Shown here in pieces: positions 27,829 through 36,841 of a stretch of DNA of 64,000 nt. This DNA is from an actinobacterium acMicro-4. GTDB taxonomy: Bacteria > Actinomycetota > Actinomycetes > Actinomycetales > Microbacteriaceae. Numbering within the stretch: the first letter of the stretch is position 1; the number at the start of each line of letters is the position of its first letter. The stretch lies in assembly GCA_000754445.1 (NCBI GenBank), contig JNSD01000013.1, positions 1 to 64,000 on the forward strand. Direction: 5' to 3'. The translations under genes and the position numbers were made by a program. The notes beneath the pieces were generated by a model that was given only the letters and a program-made list of their open reading frames with translations, made no database searches and was not told the origin of the DNA.

Positions 27829-28943
27829 CGTGGACTCAACTCCCCCGCTCTCACGTCGACTAGGACGCCACTGAGCTGAGAGGGGAGGTCTTCTTCAACA
27901 GCAGCCGTCACGATGATTTGAGAGTAATCAGAGACCAGCCCGACAAGACGCTCCCTCCGGGACCGATCAAGCTCCGAGAAAACATCGTCGAGCACGATGA
28001 TCGGGTCCCCACTTGCTCGTTCTTGGCGCAACCACTGCGCTGTGCCAAGGCGCAGAGCCAGGGCCAGCGACCACGTCTCCCCTTGGCTCGCGTGTGTGCG
28101 CCCTAGCTTCCCAGAAATCATGAAGTCGACATCATCCCGGTGGGGCCCCACCAAGCTAATTCCGCGGTCGATTTCTTCCCTCGCTCTAGCACCAATCCCC
28201 TCCGCTAAGGTGGCAGCAACATTAGCGGGATCGGCGAGATCAATCTCGTCGGAGGGCACAGAGACACTCGGTAGATAACAGAAATCAAGAACATCGTCAC
28301 CGGCAAGTAGCCCGTAGTTCTCTGTCGCTAGTGGCATCACTTCGCGGAGATATCGTTGCCTACCAACTATGATCTGTGTTGCCACCTCCACGAACTTGTC
28401 GTTCCAGACGGTAAGTGTCGACAGGTCATTCGACGATGCCCTGAGTGACTTCAACAGCGAGTTACGCTGTCGCAGCACGCGCTCGAAATCTTGGTACACA
28501 GCTGACATCGACGGACTCGCACTGACAACCAGCTGGTCCATGAATGCGCGACGATCGCCCGGTTGTCCCCGCACGATAGCGGTGTCTTCAGGGGCAAACA
28601 TCACAACTGACGCCCAGTGGGGAATATCGGAAGCCTTGGCTTTGACACCGTTAATCTGAGCGTCTGTGGACCCCTTACGCTTCAGTGTCAATCCGACGCC
28701 AACCGACCGTTGATCGTGGCGAAGACTTGCGTAAACGGTCGCCGACTGCTCGACATCCATAATCAGCGGCTGAGAGCTTGACACTCGATGGGAGCCAAGC
28801 GTTGCAAGGTAGACCAACGCCTCAACAACGTTGGTTTTTCCCTGACCGTTAGGCCCCACCAAAATCGTCGTTCCCGGCTGGAAATCTAGTGAAGAGTGCG
28901 AGTGGTTACGCCAATTGGTTATGTCCAGTTTTTCAACCCACAC
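27825..28943 (-). CDS. recF: DNA replication and repair protein RecF
   Basis: SMC-like ATPase of 372 residues that helps load RecA at gapped DNA. Walker A is GPNGQGKT near residue 32, the signature SQGETWSLALALRL is present, and Walker B is IIVLDDVFSELD. It lies 12 bp after dnaN and shares an overlap with the DUF721 gene, giving dnaA-dnaN-recF-DUF721 order. Confidence 0.96.
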   Translation of the reverse strand: MWVEKLDITNWRNHSHSSLDFQPGTTILVGPNGQGKTNVVEALVYLATLGSHRVSSSQPLIMDVEQSATVYASLRHDQRSVGVGLTLKRKGSTDAQINGVKAKASDIPHWASVVMFAPEDTAIVRGQPGDRRAFMDQLVVSASPSMSAVYQDFERVLRQRNSLLKSLRASSNDLSTLTVWNDKFVEVATQIIVGRQRYLREVMPLATENYGLLAGDDVLDFCYLPSVSVPSDEIDLADPANVAATLAEGIGARAREEIDRGISLVGPHRDDVDFMISGKLGRTHASQGETWSLALALRLGTAQWLRQERASGDPIIVLDDVFSELDRSRRERLVGLVSDYSQIIVTAAVEEDLPSQLSGVLVDVRAGELSPR

Positions 28944-28955
28944 GGCGTTTCGCCG

Positions 28956-30101
28956 TTATCGCATAAGTAAGTTGGGCTGCAGTAAGTATCGGTAGTTCTG
29001 TGAATCATCACCATCGTGGGACTTCTGGGCGGTGATCAAAACTGGTCCCGGCTTATTGGGATTGTCCGTTTGTGTGAAGGCGATTCGCACAAACTCACTG
29101 TGGGCAGCAGCCAATCCGTCAATCAGGAACTGAGGCTTGAGTGACACGACACAATCGGGGCCAACAATGTGGCCATCAATGGTTTCTGATGCCTGAGCCT
29201 GTTCTGAGCCCAATGCTTCCAGTGCCACCCCATCGCCCGTGAACGAGTAACGAAGTGGCGCTTCGCGCTCCAAGACCAATGCGACACGCCTCGTGGCCTC
29301 CACCAAGTCCTGAGTGCTGACTACCGCGTAATTGGGGCTTGATTCTGGAAAAAGCTTGTGAACCGGGGGGAAGGTTCCTTTGATCAGAAGGCTCGTCACT
29401 GTGCGATCTGCAGCACTGAAGGCAACTAATTCCCTATCACCCCCAGTCGCGATGGTGATGGTCACCTCATTACCGTGACTAAAAGTCTTGCCGATCTCCG
29501 CGAGAGACCGAGCTGGAATGAGTGCGTGGAGCCCCTCGGGCCCAACACCATCGGCGGACCAGGCCACCTCCTTCGCCGCTACGCGGTAACGATCGGTTGC
29601 CATCATGGCGAGACCCGTGGTCGACACATCGAGTAGAACTCCCGTAATCACCGGCGTGACATCGTCACGTGAGGCGGCGGTCGCCACTTGACTGACCGCA
29701 TTAGCAAATTCCTGACCGTTGATAGATCCGGTCACGCCTGAGACTTCGGGAAGGTTTGGGTATTCTTCGACCGGCATTGTGGCAAGGGAAAACTTGGATG
29801 TCGCTGACTTGACGCTCATTGATGTCCCAGTTACATCGCAGGTGACAGTGTCACCGGGGAGTCGCTGTGCGATTTCCGCGAGTAGCCGGCCGGAAACTAA
29901 CACTGTTCCTGGGGCCGAGACATCCGCGTCGATACGAGTCTTCGCAGATACTTCATAATCAAAGGACGAGATCGTGATCCCCGAGGAATCGGCGACTATC
30001 AAAACGCCGCTGAGAATGGGAAGAGTGGTTCGCTGGGGCAACAACTTCACAGCGAACGACACTGCCTCGCTAAATACGTCTTTGTTGACTTCGAATTTCA
30101 C
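28956..30101 (-). CDS. dnaN: DNA polymerase III beta sliding clamp
   Basis: Ring-forming processivity clamp of 381 residues. The frame is open upstream to 30146, but GTG 30101 is chosen: the protein then starts MKFEVNKDVFSEAV like other clamps, and GTGAGG lies about 9 nt upstream. Three clamp domains fit the length, and the C-terminus ends QNYRYLLQPNLLMR, close to the usual LMPMRL-type end. The gene is read away from oriC. Confidence 0.96.
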   Translation of the reverse strand: MKFEVNKDVFSEAVSFAVKLLPQRTTLPILSGVLIVADSSGITISSFDYEVSAKTRIDADVSAPGTVLVSGRLLAEIAQRLPGDTVTCDVTGTSMSVKSATSKFSLATMPVEEYPNLPEVSGVTGSINGQEFANAVSQVATAASRDDVTPVITGVLLDVSTTGLAMMATDRYRVAAKEVAWSADGVGPEGLHALIPARSLAEIGKTFSHGNEVTITIATGGDRELVAFSAADRTVTSLLIKGTFPPVHKLFPESSPNYAVVSTQDLVEATRRVALVLEREAPLRYSFTGDGVALEALGSEQAQASETIDGHIVGPDCVVSLKPQFLIDGLAAAHSEFVRIAFTQTDNPNKPGPVLITAQKSHDGDDSQNYRYLLQPNLLMR

Positions 30102-30450
30102 GACAACTACCTCACGGTCCGGAAGATTAGTACTTGATTGTGGCACAGACTGAGCCCAATCGGTTTTTTGTAAAAGTTAGTGGTTTTTCCTATTCATTAA
30201 CTCTTTAACACTCATAACCTCTGAGGACAAGTGGATAAGTGGTGAGCTGCCTAGTGATCGCATGGAAACTACACGCGTGTGAGATGTGGAGAGTTGGTGT
30301 GAGGATTGTGTAATGTCGAGCGCCCATGCGAGGGACCGCCACAAGCCGGCGTTAGATGTGGATAACTTCCGGGTGTCGTCAACAGCGTGCGAAGATCTCT
30401 CCACATGTTATCCACAGTGTGTGAAACCTTCTACCTCAACTTTATCGAGC
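30102..30450. other. oriC: Origin of replication (oriC), dnaA-dnaN intergenic region
   Basis: About 350 bp without a gene between dnaA and dnaN. It contains two perfect DnaA boxes on opposite strands, TGTGGATAA at 30357-30365 and TTATCCACA at 30408-30416, and a one-mismatch box AGTGGATAA at 30230-30238. Shorter TGTGGAGA-like and TCTCCACA-like sites lie between. An AT-rich part at about 30166-30218 could be the unwinding element. In actinobacteria oriC normally lies exactly here. Confidence 0.85.
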
Positions 30451-31851
30451 TTAATAACTTGAGGTCTGCTTGATTCTGCTGGTAATCTCAGTTACCTGGT
30501 TGTAAATGGAGCGACGTTCCTTCATCAACTCACTGATTTTCTTGTTCGCATACATAACAGTGGTGTGGTCTCTGTTGCCAAACAGTTGTCCTATTTTTGG
30601 TAGCGACAGGCTGGTCATTTCGCGGCATAGATACATGGCTACCTGGCGCGCAAGGGCGATGGTCTGTGACCGCGATGACCCGTACAAATCCTCGACACTG
30701 AGCTGGTAGAAGATCGCGGTGAGGCTGATGATACTACCGGGCGCGATGATGTTGGTTTCCTCGCTCAGGACCAGGTCCTTGAGGACGGTCTGGGTCAACG
30801 ACATATCAATGGCAGTTTTGTTCAAGTTGGCGAACGCGGTGACTCTAATGAGAGCGCCTTCTAGTTCTCGAATATTCGACGACACTTTTGAGGCCATGTA
30901 TTCAACGACTTCGTCGTTGATGTCGATCCGCTCGCTAGCGGCCTTCTTGCGAAGGATTGCGATGCGAGTTTCAAGGTCAGGGGCTTGCACGTCGGTGATG
31001 AGACCCCATTCAAATCGACTGCGCATTCGGTCTTCAAAACCGGTTAGCTGCTTAGGGGGTAGATCGCTGGTGACAACTACTTGTTTGTTGTGGTCGTGCA
31101 AAGTGTTGAACGTGTGGAAGAAAGCTTCCTGGGTCGAATCCTTGCCCTGTAGAAACTGAATGTCGTCGATGAGGAGAATGTCGATTTCGCGGTACCGGGA
31201 CTGAAATTCTGGCCCTCTGTTGTTCGCAATGGCGTTAATAAAGTCATTGGTGAATTCTTCCGAACTGACGTAGCGAACGCGGATTCCCTTAAAGAGGCTC
31301 TGTGCATAGTGGCCGATGGCGTGCAGCAGGTGGGTTTTACCCAACCCAGACCCGCCGTAGATAAACAGAGGGTTGTAAGCCTTGGCGGGCGCTTCAGCAA
31401 CCGCGACAGCAGCGGCGTGCGAGAAGCGATTAGAGGATCCGATGACGAAGTTATCGAAACTGTATTTGGTGTTGAGTCGTGACTGGCCTCCACCAGAGAC
31501 CACCTCAGGTTCTAATGCGCGGTCGGGCACCACCTCGGTGCTTCCTAGTTCGTCGGCTGGACGTTGGAGAACGTCGCTCTCAATGTCTGGGTTAACCACA
31601 ATGGCAAAGCTGTTTATTTCCGAACCTTCAACGCCTTCAAGGGCGGAGAGTAGAGGAAGTCGCACGCGTTGTTCCAGCATTCCTCGGGTGAGCTCGTTTG
31701 GCACCTCGAGGTAGAGAACACCAGCCATGACGCCGCGTGGTTCGACAAGATCAAGGAAACCCCACAACTGAGGGGTGATACGAGAGTCTGTGGTGAGGTG
31801 GCTCATTACTCCGCGCCAGAGTTCGACAATGTCGGTCTCTGTCTCAGCCAT
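30451..31851 (-). CDS. dnaA: Chromosomal replication initiator DnaA
   Basis: AAA+ initiator of 466 residues. Domain I is N-terminal, a variable linker spans about 90-130, then come Walker A GGSGLGKTHLL, Walker B LLIDDIQFL and the arginine-finger region. The C-terminal DNA-binding domain has the signature DHTTVMYANKKI. A DnaA box at 31937-31945 lies upstream of the start and may mediate autoregulation. The gene is divergent from rpmH and flanked downstream by oriC. Confidence 0.98.
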   Translation of the reverse strand: MAETETDIVELWRGVMSHLTTDSRITPQLWGFLDLVEPRGVMAGVLYLEVPNELTRGMLEQRVRLPLLSALEGVEGSEINSFAIVVNPDIESDVLQRPADELGSTEVVPDRALEPEVVSGGGQSRLNTKYSFDNFVIGSSNRFSHAAAVAVAEAPAKAYNPLFIYGGSGLGKTHLLHAIGHYAQSLFKGIRVRYVSSEEFTNDFINAIANNRGPEFQSRYREIDILLIDDIQFLQGKDSTQEAFFHTFNTLHDHNKQVVVTSDLPPKQLTGFEDRMRSRFEWGLITDVQAPDLETRIAILRKKAASERIDINDEVVEYMASKVSSNIRELEGALIRVTAFANLNKTAIDMSLTQTVLKDLVLSEETNIIAPGSIISLTAIFYQLSVEDLYGSSRSQTIALARQVAMYLCREMTSLSLPKIGQLFGNRDHTTVMYANKKISELMKERRSIYNQVTEITSRIKQTSSY

Positions 31852-31936
31852 TACTAAACCTCGTTTTCTCTCGGGCGCACCCTCTAACCGACACGCTAGG
31901 CCGTGCGTCCGCCTCGATGATACCCATGAGCGTACC

Positions 31937-31945
31937 TGTGGATAA
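31937..31945 (+). promoter_or_regulatory. DnaA box upstream of dnaA
   Basis: A perfect TGTGGATAA, 86 bp before the dnaA start and 22 bp left of the rpmH -35 element. Suitable for autoregulation of dnaA. Confidence 0.7.
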
Positions 31946-31966
31946 CTTCAATTGCGAAATGTAAGT

Positions 31967-31995
31967 TTGACCACACGGACTTTCCGGCTTATCCT
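31967..31995 (+). promoter_or_regulatory. rpmH-rnpA promoter
   Basis: TTGACC (31967-31972) and TATCCT (31990-31995) are separated by 17 bp, a good housekeeping sigma-factor promoter. The start of transcription would lie near 32002, about 58 nt before rpmH. Confidence 0.65.
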
Positions 31996-32059
31996 TGGGT
32001 GTCCCCGTCGGGGCAAGGGGTTCCGGTATCAGCCGGGTCAGCACCAAGGAGTATTTGTC

Positions 32060-32197
32060 ATGAGCAAGCGCACATTCCAGCCCAACAACCGTCGTCGCGC
32101 GAAGGTGCACGGTTTCCGCTTGCGTATGCGCACTCGTGCTGGTCGCGCCATTCTCGCCGCACGCCGCCGTAAGGGCCGCGTCCGTCTTTCAGCCTAA
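32060..32197 (+). CDS. rpmH: 50S ribosomal protein L34
   Basis: A 45-residue, very basic protein with the L34 pattern [19 protein letters not shown] and [17 protein letters not shown], complete from ATG 32060. AAGGAG lies upstream. It is the first gene of the conserved rpmH-rnpA-yidD-yidC series running right from dnaA. Confidence 0.97.
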   Translation: MSKRTFQPNNRRRAKVHGFRLRMRTRAGRAILAARRRKGRVRLSA

Positions 32198-32208
32198 GGG
32201 AGCGCCCC

Positions 32209-32535
32209 GTGTTAGCACGGGTTCATCGCATCGTGGATGGTGATCACCTGCGCCAGGTATCCAGGCGCGGTGCTCGCGCTGCGACCGATTATTTCGTCGT
32301 TGCTCGGGTGTCAACTCAACCAGGATCGCCTGGCCGGTTTGGGTTCGTGGTGTCTAAGCAGGTTGGAGGGGCGGTCGTTCGCAATCGACTGAAGCGTCGC
32401 TTGCGTGAGATGGCGTGGAATGAAATTCTCGAAGGGTTTTCAGGGGAAGATGTCGTAGTCCGCGCGTTACCTGCTGGTGGCAGGGCATCCTACGAGGACC
32501 TTGCCCGTGCATGGGGAGGACTCTTTGGTTCATGA
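32209..32535 (+). CDS. rnpA: Ribonuclease P protein component
   Basis: A 108-residue basic protein that assists the RNase P RNA in maturing tRNA 5' ends. Family motif: VVRNRLKRRLRE. GTG start at 32209, 11 bp after rpmH. Its stop overlaps the yidD ATG. Confidence 0.93.
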   Translation: MLARVHRIVDGDHLRQVSRRGARAATDYFVVARVSTQPGSPGRFGFVVSKQVGGAVVRNRLKRRLREMAWNEILEGFSGEDVVVRALPAGGRASYEDLARAWGGLFGS

Positions 32536-32834
32536 AGGATGGTCTCTGGGGACTAGTCCTGCTGCCCCGTAACCTCGCGCTGGCAATTCTGCTGGTCTAT
32601 CGCAAGGTGATTTCGCCCCTCTACGGTGATGTCTGCCGTTACTACCCCAGTTGCTCCTTCTATACCCTGCGCGCGATTCAGTATCATGGTGCGCTCTGGG
32701 GCATAGGCTTAGGAATCATTCGGATTCTTCGGTGTAATCCCTTTGCGCGCGGTGGCATCGACGATCCTCCCGAGCGTCTGCGATCGAGGTATGAAGTAAC
32801 ACCCTTAGGTTTTGTAAAAGTGAAGGAGAGGTAG
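32532..32834 (+). CDS. yidD: Membrane protein insertion efficiency factor YidD
   Basis: A 100-residue protein with the YidD pattern YRKVISPLYGDVCRYYPSCS and NPFARGGIDDPP. ATG 32532 overlaps the rnpA stop (ATGA) and gives the family length; an in-frame start at 32511 is rejected because it lies inside rnpA. YidD assists YidC, encoded 3 bp downstream. Confidence 0.93.
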   Translation: MKDGLWGLVLLPRNLALAILLVYRKVISPLYGDVCRYYPSCSFYTLRAIQYHGALWGIGLGIIRILRCNPFARGGIDDPPERLRSRYEVTPLGFVKVKER

Positions 32835-32837
32835 TTC

Positions 32838-33830
32838 GTGGGAATCATTGACACAATCCTGTGGCCGATTCGGTGGGTCATTGAAGCAGTTCTCGCCGGT
32901 TCCCACTCATTGCTCCAAGGGTTCGGGATGGACCCCACTGCCGGTGCGACGTGGTTCCTGTCTATTGCAGCGCTGGTGCTCGTCGTGCGCGCTGCATTGA
33001 TTCCGGTTTTTGTTCGCCAAATCAAGAGCCAGCGCAGGATGATGGAGATCGCTCCCGATCTCAAGAAAATCCAGGATAAGTACAAGGGCAAGAAGGACCA
33101 GTTCTCGCGTGAAGCAATGTCTCGCGAGACCATGGCTCTCTATAGCAAAGCCGGTACGAACCCGTTCTCGTCGTGTCTTCCGCTATTGCTCCAAATGCCG
33201 ATTTTCTTCGGGCTTTTCAGCGTCCTTCAGGCGGCCGCAGAGGGCCGGCCGGGTGTTTCTTTCATGACGGAGGAGCTAGCTGAAGAATTCGGCGAAGCCG
33301 CTCTATTTGGCCTGGCTCCCTTGCAGACCACTATGGCCTTTGCCTTGAGTGACGAGTCCACACTGAGCCAGCAGGCGACGGTCGCAGTCGTTGTCACCGC
33401 AGCGGTCATGGTGGTTCTGATGTCGGTGTCGCAGTTTGTCACGCAGTTGCAGATTATGTCGAAGAACCAGTCCCCGGCTATGAAAGAAAGCCCGATGTAT
33501 CGCCAGCAGCGCATCTTGCTGTACATGCTGCCTCTGGTCTTCCTCTTCTCTGGAGTGTTCTTCTCCCTTGGCGTCATGACCTACTGGCTCGTCTCTAACT
33601 TCTGGACGATGGCGCAGCAGTTCATCGTGATTCGAAACATGCCAACCCCTGGTAGCGAAGCGGACATTGCCCGCGAAGCGCGGCTTGCGAAAAAGCGCCA
33701 GCGCAGGGGGATTGTGATCGTCGAAGACGAGGCTCCCCAGGAGACCGAAGACGAGCGACGCCAGAGAGAACAGCCGCTCGGTAAAGAGCGGGCGAAGAAG
33801 AAGAACAAGAAGAAAAAGAAGGGCTCCTAA
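32838..33830 (+). CDS. yidC: Membrane protein insertase YidC
   Basis: Oxa1/YidC-family insertase of 330 residues with about five hydrophobic segments. The conserved substrate-groove helices appear around WFLSIAALVLVVRAALIP and NPFSSCLPLLLQMPIFFGLF. The cytosolic C-terminus is very basic (KKNKKKKKGS), as in Gram-positive forms that contact ribosomes. No lipobox is present, unlike Firmicute SpoIIIJ. GTG start at 32838. Confidence 0.95.
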   Translation: MGIIDTILWPIRWVIEAVLAGSHSLLQGFGMDPTAGATWFLSIAALVLVVRAALIPVFVRQIKSQRRMMEIAPDLKKIQDKYKGKKDQFSREAMSRETMALYSKAGTNPFSSCLPLLLQMPIFFGLFSVLQAAAEGRPGVSFMTEELAEEFGEAALFGLAPLQTTMAFALSDESTLSQQATVAVVVTAAVMVVLMSVSQFVTQLQIMSKNQSPAMKESPMYRQQRILLYMLPLVFLFSGVFFSLGVMTYWLVSNFWTMAQQFIVIRNMPTPGSEADIAREARLAKKRQRRGIVIVEDEAPQETEDERRQREQPLGKERAKKKNKKKKKGS

Positions 33831-34309
33831 TGGCAAGCACCGAGACCGACATGGTCGTCCCCGATGAGGGAGAGCTCGCAGCGGACTACCTGGAGACCCT
33901 CCTTGACATTGCGGACCTAGACGGAGATATCGAGATCGAGCTTCGGCAGGAACGCACCTACGTCACGGTCGGATCCCCCGAGACTGGTGATCTCGATGTG
34001 CTCTCGTCACCCGATGTTGTTCTGGCGCTACAAGACCTCACCAGACTTGCTGTTCAGCAGAAGACTGGTGAGTTTGCTCGTCTGGTGTTGGATGTCGGCG
34101 GCTCGCGCGACGCCAGGGCCGAGGAGCTCAGCAAGCTCGTTCTCGTTGCTATCGAAAAGATAGAGGGCGGCGCGCAGTCAGCCGCCCTACCCCCGATGAG
34201 TAGCTACGAGCGAAAGCTCGTCCACGACTTGGTCAGCGAACAGGGCTTTCACTCAGCCTCTGAAGGTGAAGGCCGAGATCGGCACACAGTCATTACCGCT
34301 GCCTCGTAG
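33830..34309 (+). CDS. jag: Jag/KhpB-like R3H RNA-binding protein
   Basis: A 159-residue RNA-binding protein with a KH-like region (about 45-85) and a C-terminal R3H domain: PMSSYERKLVHDLVSEQ ends the motif. The N-terminal Jag_N domain of larger homologues is missing, which is usual in actinobacteria. The start overlaps the yidC stop (TAATG). Position between yidC and rsmG is conserved. Confidence 0.9.
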   Translation: MASTETDMVVPDEGELAADYLETLLDIADLDGDIEIELRQERTYVTVGSPETGDLDVLSSPDVVLALQDLTRLAVQQKTGEFARLVLDVGGSRDARAEELSKLVLVAIEKIEGGAQSAALPPMSSYERKLVHDLVSEQGFHSASEGEGRDRHTVITAAS

Positions 34310-34313
34310 GGGA

Positions 34314-34964
34314 ATGTTTCACGTGAAACATTCCGCTGTTGAACCAGAGCCGGAGAGCGCTTCCACGCTGTGTGGTGAAGCGCTGCCAGCTTTGCGTTGC
34401 TTCGCTGCCGATATAGCGCTCTACGGCGAGGAACTAGGGCTTGTTGGTCCGCGGGAGCTCGATCGCCTCTGGACTCGTCACATTCTAAACTCCGCTCTTC
34501 TTGCTCGCCTGATTGGGGCGGGGACCCTGGCAGATGTTGGATCTGGAGCAGGATTCCCAGGTTTAGTGGTCGCCATCATGAGGCCGGATGTGTCGTGCAC
34601 TCTGATTGAACCGCTGGGGCGGAGGGCAACCTGGCTCGAGGACGAGAGCAAGCGCCTAGGACTTGGCAATGTCACCGTTCTCAATCAGCGCGCCGAGGAT
34701 GCCGTGGGACAGGCACAGTATGACTATGTGACGGCCCGGGCCGTGAGTGCTCTCAAGACCTTGATTCCACTCGTTGTGCCCTTAGTCCGCCCGGGCGGGG
34801 AGCTGGTTCTGATGAAGGGTCAACGGGTCGACCAAGAGATTAGAGATGCGGCGTCTGTGCTTGTCAGGAACGGATTGCAAGACCCACGAGTTCAGGTCAC
34901 AGGGCTTGAGTATGGAACTGAAGAGACCCGCGTTTTTCGAGCTAGAGTGGCAGAGCAAGCGTGA
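34314..34964 (+). CDS. rsmG: 16S rRNA (guanine527-N7)-methyltransferase RsmG
   Basis: SAM-dependent methyltransferase of 216 residues that methylates 16S rRNA G527. Motif I is LADVGSGAGFPGLV and NVTVLNQRAED, VTARAVSALKTL follow. ATG 34314 is preferred over the earlier in-frame start inside jag. The first codons are encoded by the parS palindrome, so residues MFHVKH come from the partition site. A second parS begins one base after the stop. Confidence 0.94.
   Translation: MFHVKHSAVEPEPESASTLCGEALPALRCFAADIALYGEELGLVGPRELDRLWTRHILNSALLARLIGAGTLADVGSGAGFPGLVVAIMRPDVSCTLIEPLGRRATWLEDESKRLGLGNVTVLNQRAEDAVGQAQYDYVTARAVSALKTLIPLVVPLVRPGGELVLMKGQRVDQEIRDAASVLVRNGLQDPRVQVTGLEYGTEETRVFRARVAEQA
34315..34330. 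other. parS: parS centromere site 1
   Basis: Perfect 16-bp palindrome TGTTTCACGTGAAACA, the canonical ParB-binding centromere. It overlaps the rsmG start codon and lies about 4 kb from oriC. Confidence 0.97.
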
Positions 34965-34980
34965 TGTTTCACGTGAAACA
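34965..34980. other. parS: parS centromere site 2
   Basis: Second perfect TGTTTCACGTGAAACA, directly after the rsmG stop and just before parA. ParB binding here could also affect parAB transcription. Confidence 0.97.
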
Positions 34981-35000
34981 TTGGGGAGGTGGTGTGATTG

Positions 35001-35894
35001 GTGAGCGCTCAGAACTTTGACGCATCCACACCACTGGCGACCGAACTAGCGCACCTGACCGAACGCCGTGCTGCAATTGCGCGAGCTAGTGTGCCCCGGC
35101 CCCCAGCCACTCGTATATTCACTGTTGCCAACCAAAAAGGTGGAGTGGGGAAGACGACGACGACGGTCAACATCGCTGCCGCTCTGGCAAGCTTTGGTGC
35201 ACAAGTCCTCGTGATCGACTTGGATCCCCAGGGAAACGCGTCGACCGCTCTCGGGATTGACAAGCACGGCGACATTGACAGCGTTTATGACGCTGTGGTG
35301 CGCGGCGCCGAACTTGGTCAGGCCGTGCAGGTGAGCCCCGAGAGCCCAAACCTTTTCTGTGTCCCAGCGACACTGGATCTCGCGGGGGCCGAGATCGAAC
35401 TCGTGTCGATGGCGGACCGGGAGTATCTGCTGGATCGGGCGCTTCGGCAGTATTTATCCACGCCGAAGGGCTCGATGCTGGACTACGTTTTTATCGACTG
35501 CCCGCCATCTCTGGGGCTCTTGACTATTAACGCCTGTGTGGCGGCCCGCGAGGTTCTTATCCCCATTCAATGTGAGTACTACGCTCTCGAGGGCGTTTCT
35601 CAACTCGTGGGGAGTATCGACATGATTCGCAGTCATTTGAACCCCGGCCTTCTCCTGTCGACGATTCTGTTGACCATGTTCGACTCGCGCACAAATCTCG
35701 CCCACCAAGTGGTCGATGATGTGAGACAACACTTCCCCGCTCAGACCTTGAACGTCATTATTCCCCGTTCGGTTCGAGTTTCCGAAGCTCCCAGCTTCGG
35801 TCAGACGGTGATTGCCTATGACGCAAGTTCACCAGGGTCTGTGTCCTACCAGGAAGCCGCGATAGAAATCGCTCAACGAGGGGTTGCCCGCTAA
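35001..35894 (+). CDS. parA: Chromosome partitioning ATPase ParA
   Basis: Walker-type ATPase of about 297 residues that drives origin segregation with ParB-parS. The deviant Walker A is KGGVGKTTTTVN near residue 50, and IDLDPQGNAST and FIDCPPSLGLLT are present. The N-terminal 35 residues are an extension common in actinobacterial ParA. GTG 35001 is chosen; TTG 34998 is the alternative, with GGGGAGG 8 nt upstream. The stop overlaps the parB start. Confidence 0.95.
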   Translation: MSAQNFDASTPLATELAHLTERRAAIARASVPRPPATRIFTVANQKGGVGKTTTTVNIAAALASFGAQVLVIDLDPQGNASTALGIDKHGDIDSVYDAVVRGAELGQAVQVSPESPNLFCVPATLDLAGAEIELVSMADREYLLDRALRQYLSTPKGSMLDYVFIDCPPSLGLLTINACVAAREVLIPIQCEYYALEGVSQLVGSIDMIRSHLNPGLLLSTILLTMFDSRTNLAHQVVDDVRQHFPAQTLNVIIPRSVRVSEAPSFGQTVIAYDASSPGSVSYQEAAIEIAQRGVAR

Positions 35895-36841
35895 TGGCTC
35901 AGAAAAGAACAGGGCTCGGGAGAGGAATCGGCGCTCTTATTCCGACGGGTCCAACACAGGGGGATCGCCCTGTTGACGTGTTCTTCCCCACCACCGAAAC
36001 ACCAGGGACGCTACTCGCGGTCCCTGGAGCAAGCCTTGCCAACATCAAGGTTGGCGCCATTCGGCCTAATCCTCAGCAGCCCCGTCGTGAGTTCCGGCAA
36101 GAAGAGCTCGACGAGCTCATTCATTCTGTTCGAGAGTTCGGGGTGTTGCAGCCCATTGTGGTGCGGCCGGTGGCTGGCTCAGAGAAGGGCACCTCGTTTG
36201 AGTTGATTATGGGTGAGCGTCGGCTTCGGGCCGCAACAGCCGCGGGCCTCGCCACGATTCCTGCAGTTGTTCGGGAGACCAACGACGATGCCATGCTGCG
36301 CGATGCCTTGCTCGAGAATCTCCACCGAGCGAATCTCAATCCGCTGGAGGAAGCCTCCGCCTACCAGCAACTCTTGGCTGATTTCGGTATTACTCAGGAT
36401 GAATTAGCCCAGCGGCTTGGCCGCTCGAGGCCGCAGGTGACCAACACGCTGCGCCTACTGCGTTTGCCGGAGAAGATTCAGGCGCAGGTAGCGGTGGGTG
36501 TCTTGTCCGCTGGACATGCCCGTGCCTTGCTCTCTGTTGACGATGGCGACGCTCAGGCGCGACTGGCCGCAAAGATCGTGTCCCAGTCCCTTACCGTTCG
36601 CCAGGCAGAAGAAGCAGCCGGACTTGTCAAGGCCCAGAAGCCCGGCGGGACAAAGATTCGTGGCGGTGGTCGCAGTGAGCAACTTGATGACATTGCTGAG
36701 CGCATGGGAGATCGGCTCAACACCCGGGTGAGCATTAACCTGTCGAAGACCAAGGGAACGCTCGCGATTGATTTCGCCACGGTCGCGGATTTGAATCGAA
36801 TCCTCGCCGAGCTCGGCGAGCCGGGTTTCGAGACTCGTTAG
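35894..36841 (+). CDS. parB: Chromosome partitioning protein ParB
   Basis: CTP-dependent centromere-binding clamp of 315 residues. Order of domains: N-terminal ParA-contacting helix (KRTGLGRGIGALI), CTP-binding region (about 50-140: IRPNPQQPRREF, GERRLRA), helix-turn-helix (TQDELAQRLGRSRPQVTN) and C-terminal dimerisation domain. It binds the two parS sites upstream. Convergent with ddl, overlapping by 4 bp. Confidence 0.96.
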   Translation: MAQKRTGLGRGIGALIPTGPTQGDRPVDVFFPTTETPGTLLAVPGASLANIKVGAIRPNPQQPRREFRQEELDELIHSVREFGVLQPIVVRPVAGSEKGTSFELIMGERRLRAATAAGLATIPAVVRETNDDAMLRDALLENLHRANLNPLEEASAYQQLLADFGITQDELAQRLGRSRPQVTNTLRLLRLPEKIQAQVAVGVLSAGHARALLSVDDGDAQARLAAKIVSQSLTVRQAEEAAGLVKAQKPGGTKIRGGGRSEQLDDIAERMGDRLNTRVSINLSKTKGTLAIDFATVADLNRILAELGEPGFETR

